From NCBI GenBank assembly GCA_945952025.1, contig CAMFGW010000010.1, positions 1 to 64,000 of the forward strand: 64,000 bases of DNA. Direction: 5' to 3'. The stretch is from an uncultured Paracoccaceae bacterium (lineage in GTDB: Bacteria; Pseudomonadota; Alphaproteobacteria; Rhodobacterales; Rhodobacteraceae). Positions 60,367 through 64,000 of this stretch are shown here, piece by piece. Within the stretch, counting starts at the first letter, position 1, and every line of letters begins with the position of its first letter. Both the position numbers and the translations under genes were made by a program. Below the pieces are notes generated by a model. That model made no database searches, was not told the DNA's origin, and saw only the letters and a program-made list of their open reading frames with translations.

Positions 60367-60414
60367 TCACGCCAATTAGTGGCCGCTGGACCGGAAACCC
60401 ACAAGATATGGTGG
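60367..60414. promoter_or_regulatory. Pair of NrdR-box-like sites 32 bp apart
   Basis: CCACAAGATATGGTGG (60399-60414) matches 12 of 16 positions of the classical NrdR box (consensus acaCwAtATaTwGtgt). TCACGCCAATTAGTGG (60367-60382) is a weaker match. They begin exactly 32 bp apart, three helical turns, the spacing required for cooperative NrdR binding. They lie 142-190 nt before the nrdJ start. NrdR represses ribonucleotide reductase genes when dATP is high (established); use here is inference. Confidence 0.55.
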
Positions 60415-60555
60415 ATCCGACCGGGGGGATGCAGGGGCAAGACGCCGGGTTTCCGGGGTTTTGCCGTGAAAGGGCCGGACGAACCGGCCGCGCGAATCCC
60501 CTCACTCCGGCGCCTCCCGAGAACGGGGGGTCAAAACAGAAACGTCGGGGGCAGT

Positions 60556-63500
60556 ATGAAGATCGAGCGGAAATTCACCAAGGTGGGTCAGGATGCCTAT
60601 GCGGGCATCGGGTTTGCGACGACGACGTCGGAAATCCGCAATCCTGACGGCAAGATCGTCTTTCGCAACGAAGCCGTCGAGGTGCCGGAGGACTGGAGCC
60701 AGGTCGCCTCGGACGTTCTGGCGCAGAAATACTTCCGCAAGGCGGGCGTCGCCGCGAGATTAAAGCGCGTGAAGGAAAAGGGCGTGCCCGAGTTCCTGTG
60801 GCGCTCGGTCCCCGACGAAGAGGCGCTGGCGGCACTGCCCCCGTCCGAACGGTTCACCGGCGAAAGCTCGGCCCGGCAGGTCTTCGACCGGCTGGCCGGC
60901 GCCTGGGCCTACTGGGGCTGGAAGGGCGGCTATTTCACCACCGAGGCTGACGCCCGCGCCTATTATGACGAGATGCGCGTGATGCTCGCCCGCCAGATGG
61001 CGGCGCCGAACTCGCCCCAATGGTTCAACACCGGCCTGCATTGGGCCTATGGCGTCGACGGCCCGGCGCAGGGCCATTTCTATGTCGACCACAAGACCGG
61101 CCAGCTGACCAAATCCGACAGCGCCTACGAACATCCCCAGCCGCATGCTTGCTTCATCCAGTCCGTGTCGGACGATCTGGTGAACGAGGGCGGCATCATG
61201 GACCTGTGGGTCCGCGAGGCACGGCTCTTCAAATACGGCTCGGGCACCGGCACCAACTTCTCGTCCCTGCGCGGCGAGGGCGAGCGGCTGTCGGGCGGCG
61301 GCAAGTCGTCGGGCCTGATGGGGTTCCTGAAGATCGGCGACCGCGCGGCGGGCGCGATCAAGTCGGGCGGCACCACGCGGCGGGCGGCCAAGATGGTCAT
61401 CTGCGACATGGACCACCCCGACATCGAGGCCTTCATCAACTGGAAGGTCATCGAGGAACAGAAGGTCGCGAGCCTTGTGGCCGGCTCGAAGATGCACGAG
61501 CGCCAGCTGAATGACATCTTCGCCGCCATCCGCGCCTGGGACGGCTCGACCGAGGATGCGGTCGATCCGGCGAAGAACCCCGGCCTGAAGGCGGCGATCA
61601 AGGGCGCCAAGAAGGTCCAGATCCCCGACACCTACGTCAAGCGCGTCCTGGACTATGCGCGTCAGGGCTATGCCTCGATCGAGTTTCCGACCTACGACAC
61701 CGACTGGGACAGTGAGGCCTATGCCAGCGTCTCGGGCCAGAATTCGAACAACTCGGTCCGCGTGACCGACGCTTTCCTGAAGGCCGTCAAGGACGATGCC
61801 GACTGGGAGCTGATCCGCCGCACCGACGGCAAGGTCGCCAAGACCATCAAGGCGCGCGAGCTTTGGGACCAGATCGGCCATGCCGCCTGGGCCTGCGCGG
61901 ACCCCGGCATCCAGTTCCATGACACGGTGAACGCCTGGCACACCTGCCCCGAGGACGGGCAGATCCGCGGCTCGAACCCGTGCTCGGAATACATGTTCCT
62001 GGACGATACGGCCTGCAACCTCGCGTCGATGAACCTCTTGACCCTCTACACGAACGGCACGTTCGACGCCGAAGGCTATATCCACGCGACGCGGCTCTGG
62101 ACCGTGACGCTGGAAATCTCGGTCCTGATGGCGCAGTTCCCGTCGAAGGAAATCGCCCAGCGGTCCTATGACTTCCGCACGCTGGGTCTGGGCTATGCCA
62201 ATATCGGCGGCCTGCTGATGACCATGGGCCTTGGCTATGACAGCGACGAGGGCCGGGCGCTTTGCGGCGCGCTGACCGCACTGATGACCGGGGTGGCCTA
62301 TGCGACCTCGGCCGAGATGGCAGGCGAGCTGGGCGCCTTCCCGGGCTATGGCCGCAATGCCGCCCACATGCTGCGCGTGATCCGCAACCACCGCGCGGCG
62401 GCCTATGGCCAGGCCGACGGCTACGAGGCGCTGGCGGTTCGCCCCGTGCCGCTCGACCAGGTGAACTGCCCGGTGGAGCCCCTTGTGGCGCTTGCGAAAT
62501 CCGCCTGGGACGAGGCGCTGGAACTTGGCAAGGCCCACGGCTTCCGCAATGCTCAGACGACGGTGATCGCGCCGACCGGGACCATCGGCCTGGTCATGGA
62601 CTGCGACACGACCGGGATCGAGCCGGACTTCGCGCTGGTGAAGTTCAAGAAACTGGCCGGCGGGGGCTATTTCAAGATCATTAACCGCTCGGTCCCGGCC
62701 GCGCTGGAAACGCTGGGCTATGGGTCGGCCGAGATCGAAGAGATCGTGGCCTACGCCGTCGGCCACGGCACGCTAGGCAATGCGCCCGGCATCAACCACA
62801 CGGCGCTGATCGGCCACGGCTTCGGCCCGCGCGAGCTGGAAAAGATCGAGGCGGCCCTTCCGACCGCCTTCGACATCCGCTTCGTCTTCAACCTCTGGAC
62901 GCTGGGCGAGGATTTCTGCACCGGCACCCTCGGCATCCCGGCCGAGAAGCTGGCGGACCCCACCTTCGACCTTCTGAAGCACCTCGGCTTCACCAAGGCG
63001 CAGGTGGACGCAGCCAACGACCATGTCTGCGGGACCATGACGCTGGAAGGCGCGCCGCACCTGAAGCGCCATCACTACCCGGTCTTCGACTGCGCCAACG
63101 CCTGCGGCAAGACCGGCAAGCGCTTCCTGCCGGTCAAGAGCCACATCACCATGATGGCGGCGGCCCAGAGCTTCATCTCTGGCGCCATCTCGAAGACGAT
63201 CAACATGCCGAACAACGCCACCATCGAGGACACGCTGGCGGCCTATGAACTGTCCTGGACGCTCGGCATCAAGGCGAACGCGCTCTACCGCGACGGCTCG
63301 AAGCTCAGCCAGCCCCTGGCGTCCGCGCTGGTCGAGGATGACGAAGAGGCCGAGGAAATCCTCGCCACCGGTTCGGCGCAAGAAAAGGCCGCCGTCCTGG
63401 CCGAGAAGATCGTCGAGAAGGTGATCGTCAAGGAGATCATCCGCACTCACCGCGAAAAGCTTCCCGAACGCCGCAAGGGCTATACCCAGAAGGCGATCAT

Positions 63501-64000
63501 CGGCGGCCACAAGGTCTACCTGCGCACCGGCGAATACGGCGACGGCAAGCTGGGCGAGATCTTCATCGACATGCACAAGGAAGGCGCGGGCTTCCGGGCG
63601 ATGATGAACAACTTCGCAATCGCGGTGAGCGTCGGCCTGCAATATGGCGTGCCGCTTGACGAATTCGTCGAAGCCTTCACCTTCACCAAGTTCGAGCCGG
63701 CAGGCATGGTGCAGGGCAACGACTCGATCAAGTCGGCGACCTCGATCCTGGACTACATCTTCCGCGAACTGGCGGTCAGCTACCTGGACCGCACCGACCT
63801 GGCCCATGTCGCACCCAAGGGGGCGAGCTTCGACGACCTGGGCGGCGGGGCGACCGAAGGCGCGACCAACCTGTCCGAGCCGAGCGAGCGGGCGGCGTCG
63901 AAGTCGCTTGAGGTGCTGAAGCAGATCTCCTCGACCGGCTACCTGCGCAAGCGGCTGCCGCAGGAGCTTGTGGTCCTGCAAGGTGGCATGGGGGCGGTAG
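60556..64000 (+). CDS. nrdJ: Adenosylcobalamin-dependent ribonucleotide reductase (class II), 3' end outside window
   Basis: Reduces ribonucleotides to deoxyribonucleotides without oxygen requirement, using vitamin B12. 1148 codons are visible and the frame is still open at the edge. [12 protein letters not shown] (near 155-166), [11 protein letters not shown] and [20 protein letters not shown] form the substrate domain. Asn/Cys/Glu of the radical site lie in [20 protein letters not shown] (near residues 473-492), and [20 protein letters not shown] follows. The C-terminal TSCPD-type region ([20 protein letters not shown]) has begun by residue ~975. The start at 60556 follows GGGGG; the operator pair lies 142 nt before. 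Confidence 0.96.
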   Translation, partial: MKIERKFTKVGQDAYAGIGFATTTSEIRNPDGKIVFRNEAVEVPEDWSQVASDVLAQKYFRKAGVAARLKRVKEKGVPEFLWRSVPDEEALAALPPSERFTGESSARQVFDRLAGAWAYWGWKGGYFTTEADARAYYDEMRVMLARQMAAPNSPQWFNTGLHWAYGVDGPAQGHFYVDHKTGQLTKSDSAYEHPQPHACFIQSVSDDLVNEGGIMDLWVREARLFKYGSGTGTNFSSLRGEGERLSGGGKSSGLMGFLKIGDRAAGAIKSGGTTRRAAKMVICDMDHPDIEAFINWKVIEEQKVASLVAGSKMHERQLNDIFAAIRAWDGSTEDAVDPAKNPGLKAAIKGAKKVQIPDTYVKRVLDYARQGYASIEFPTYDTDWDSEAYASVSGQNSNNSVRVTDAFLKAVKDDADWELIRRTDGKVAKTIKARELWDQIGHAAWACADPGIQFHDTVNAWHTCPEDGQIRGSNPCSEYMFLDDTACNLASMNLLTLYTNGTFDAEGYIHATRLWTVTLEISVLMAQFPSKEIAQRSYDFRTLGLGYANIGGLLMTMGLGYDSDEGRALCGALTALMTGVAYATSAEMAGELGAFPGYGRNAAHMLRVIRNHRAAAYGQADGYEALAVRPVPLDQVNCPVEPLVALAKSAWDEALELGKAHGFRNAQTTVIAPTGTIGLVMDCDTTGIEPDFALVKFKKLAGGGYFKIINRSVPAALETLGYGSAEIEEIVAYAVGHGTLGNAPGINHTALIGHGFGPRELEKIEAALPTAFDIRFVFNLWTLGEDFCTGTLGIPAEKLADPTFDLLKHLGFTKAQVDAANDHVCGTMTLEGAPHLKRHHYPVFDCANACGKTGKRFLPVKSHITMMAAAQSFISGAISKTINMPNNATIEDTLAAYELSWTLGIKANALYRDGSKLSQPLASALVEDDEEAEEILATGSAQEKAAVLAEKIVEKVIVKEIIRTHREKLPERRKGYTQKAIIGGHKVYLRTGEYGDGKLGEIFIDMHKEGAGFRAMMNNFAIAVSVGLQYGVPLDEFVEAFTFTKFEPAGMVQGNDSIKSATSILDYIFRELAVSYLDRTDLAHVAPKGASFDDLGGGATEGATNLSEPSERAASKSLEVLKQISSTGYLRKRLPQELVVLQGGMGAV

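Noticed and set aside
60055..60555. Adenosylcobalamin riboswitch before nrdJ
   Set aside because: Expected for a B12-dependent enzyme, but none of the conserved B12-box or core segments could be found by reading; the NrdR-like sites explain the leader better.

Overview
The window is a GC-rich chromosomal segment from an alphaproteobacterium, most likely order Rhodobacterales (Rhodobacter/Paracoccus relatives). The evidence is the protein families and their order: uppS-cdsA-dxr-rseP-bamA-ompH-fabZ-lpxA-lpxI-lpxB with LpxI instead of LpxH, trpE apart from trpGD, a B12-dependent ribonucleotide reductase NrdJ, an STAS-cheY-cheA-cheW-cheR chemotaxis operon, and an endolysin/holin pair of the gene-transfer-agent type. 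Almost all of it is dense core genome with 1-4 nt start/stop overlaps. I see no insertion sequence, integrase, CRISPR array or rRNA.

Layout. 1-2250: end of hflX, a RidA-like protein with pcaF, and tRNA-Gly. 2383-6184: zwf-pgl-pgi (upper Entner-Doudoroff/pentose phosphate route) behind a perfect 12-bp palindrome; glucokinase is at 17859-18833. 6262-9381: a large two-PAS chemoreceptor. 9382-12732: a decayed zone with an imperfect ~120-bp tandem repeat, a frameshifted flavin reductase joined to a LysR effector domain, a frameshifted HutD and an unidentified relic. 12733-17781 (minus): a chemotaxis operon whose last gene is an unrecognised protein with CheZ/CheT-like hallmarks, and which has a 65-codon ORF fused by ATGA overlaps to cheA and cheW. 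18912-26447 (minus): an AraC regulator and a peptide-type ABC importer. 26659-33559: miaA, then pyrH-frr-uppS-cdsA-dxr-rseP and a 57-residue membrane protein closed by a terminator. 33863-40156: outer-membrane assembly and lipid A genes. 40242-45592: argC, ccmE, the endolysin/holin cassette, ccmF and ccmH. 45663-52637: an enoyl-CoA hydratase-type enzyme, ung-trpD-trpG (minus), an Ala/Pro-rich polysaccharide-deacetylase-like protein (plus) and trpE (minus). 52647-59910: ppiD, an aminotransferase, a membrane protein, a purine phosphoribosyltransferase, fabI, pdxH, a two-domain cold-shock protein and a secreted DUF192 protein. 59978-64000: tRNA-Pro, a 500-bp leader with two NrdR-box-like sites 32 bp apart, and nrdJ running off the window.

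Points of most interest: the probable CheZ/CheT-like phosphatase after cheR; the coupled 65-codon ORF between cheA and cheW; NrdR-box pairs before nrdJ; a five-codon leader cistron coupled to ccmF; CtrA-like sites before the chemoreceptor, the che operon and the lysis cassette; and the repeat-bearing gene graveyard beside the che operon. Family calls were made by reading the translations; no database was searched.
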